Shown in pieces: positions 22,386 through 22,500 of a stretch of DNA of 22,500 bases. A program made the translations under genes and the position numbers. Position 1 is the first letter of the stretch; each line of letters opens with the position of its first letter. The notes beneath the pieces are model-generated. The model was not told the DNA's origin. It saw nothing but the letters and a program-made list of their open reading frames with translations, and did no database searches. The DNA is from Prorocentrum cordatum (lineage: Eukaryota > Sar > Dinophyceae > Prorocentrales > Prorocentraceae), in NCBI GenBank assembly GCA_963575745.1, contig CAUYUJ010016491.1, positions 1 through 22,500 on the forward strand, read 5' to 3'.

Positions 22386-22500
22386 AGAAGGGGGCGGGCC
22401 TTCTCAGGCCCCCCGAGAGGCCCCACAAGGGACCCCCAGGAGGCCCGGGGGATGCCCCAGGAGGCCCCCAAACGGCCCCCGAGAGGCCTCCAAACGGCCC
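22386..22500. repeat. third GCCCC-AGGAGG 12-mer array, runs off the window
   Basis: The words GGCCCCCCGAGAGGCCCC, AGGAGGCCCGGGGGATGCCCC and AGGCCTCCAAACGGCCC repeat at 11-13 bp, as in the arrays at 3200-4900 and 8480-8860. The array continues past the right edge. Confidence 0.6.

Overview
This is eukaryotic nuclear DNA from a repeat-laden, gene-poor, GC-rich genome. I recognise no protein family by name, and I see no rRNA gene, tRNA gene, CRISPR array or bacterial-style operon. Long trinucleotide arrays (TCC/GGA, TCG), polypurine and polypyrimidine blocks, degenerate 11-13 bp tandem arrays and many short inverted-repeat insertions fit a large protist or algal genome. A dinoflagellate-type alveolate is my best guess, with low confidence: no spliced leader or other marker gene is present to prove it.

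Layout. 1-3.2 kb: GC-rich low-copy DNA with degenerate short repeats and three short terminal-inverted-repeat (TIR) insertions. 3.2-4.9 kb: a decayed array of roughly 0.9 kb units built on a GCCCCAAGATGG-like 12-mer, which returns at 8.5-8.85 kb and at the right edge. 4.9-9.1 kb: minus-strand coding-like blocks, foldback and TIR elements, a (TCG)n tract read as poly-Asp, and one element nested inside another. 9.1-10.2 kb: pyrimidine-rich DNA whose minus strand reads as an acidic protein. 10.6-11.8 kb: the best plus-strand coding-like block, split by a TIR element. 12.0-15.2 kb: minus-strand coding-like blocks split by several short elements. 15.2-16.6 kb: lower-repeat DNA. 16.6-18.1 kb: a roughly 175 bp tandem satellite, split by a 0.7 kb TCC-rich insertion. 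18.1-22.5 kb: polypurine tracts with coding-like blocks between them.

The main result is a set of short elements (about 80-230 bp), each with imperfect terminal inverted repeats and a direct repeat of about 5-30 bp at its borders. Several sit inside coding-like sequence. Where I could follow the frame on both sides, the two direct-repeat copies lie in the same codon phase, so removing the element plus one repeat copy joins the flanking frames, although most of these lengths are not multiples of three. None gives a clean GT-AG intron at the direct repeat. This matches what is known of introner elements and non-conventional introns (described in Amoebophrya and other dinoflagellates, and in euglenids). 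At least three sequence families do this within one window.

Coding calls rest on open frames with G/C-ending codons, balanced amino-acid composition and frame continuity across elements; all are tentative. Several of these frames are broken mostly by TGA, which could mean pseudogenes, missed introns or, more speculatively, stop-codon reassignment.
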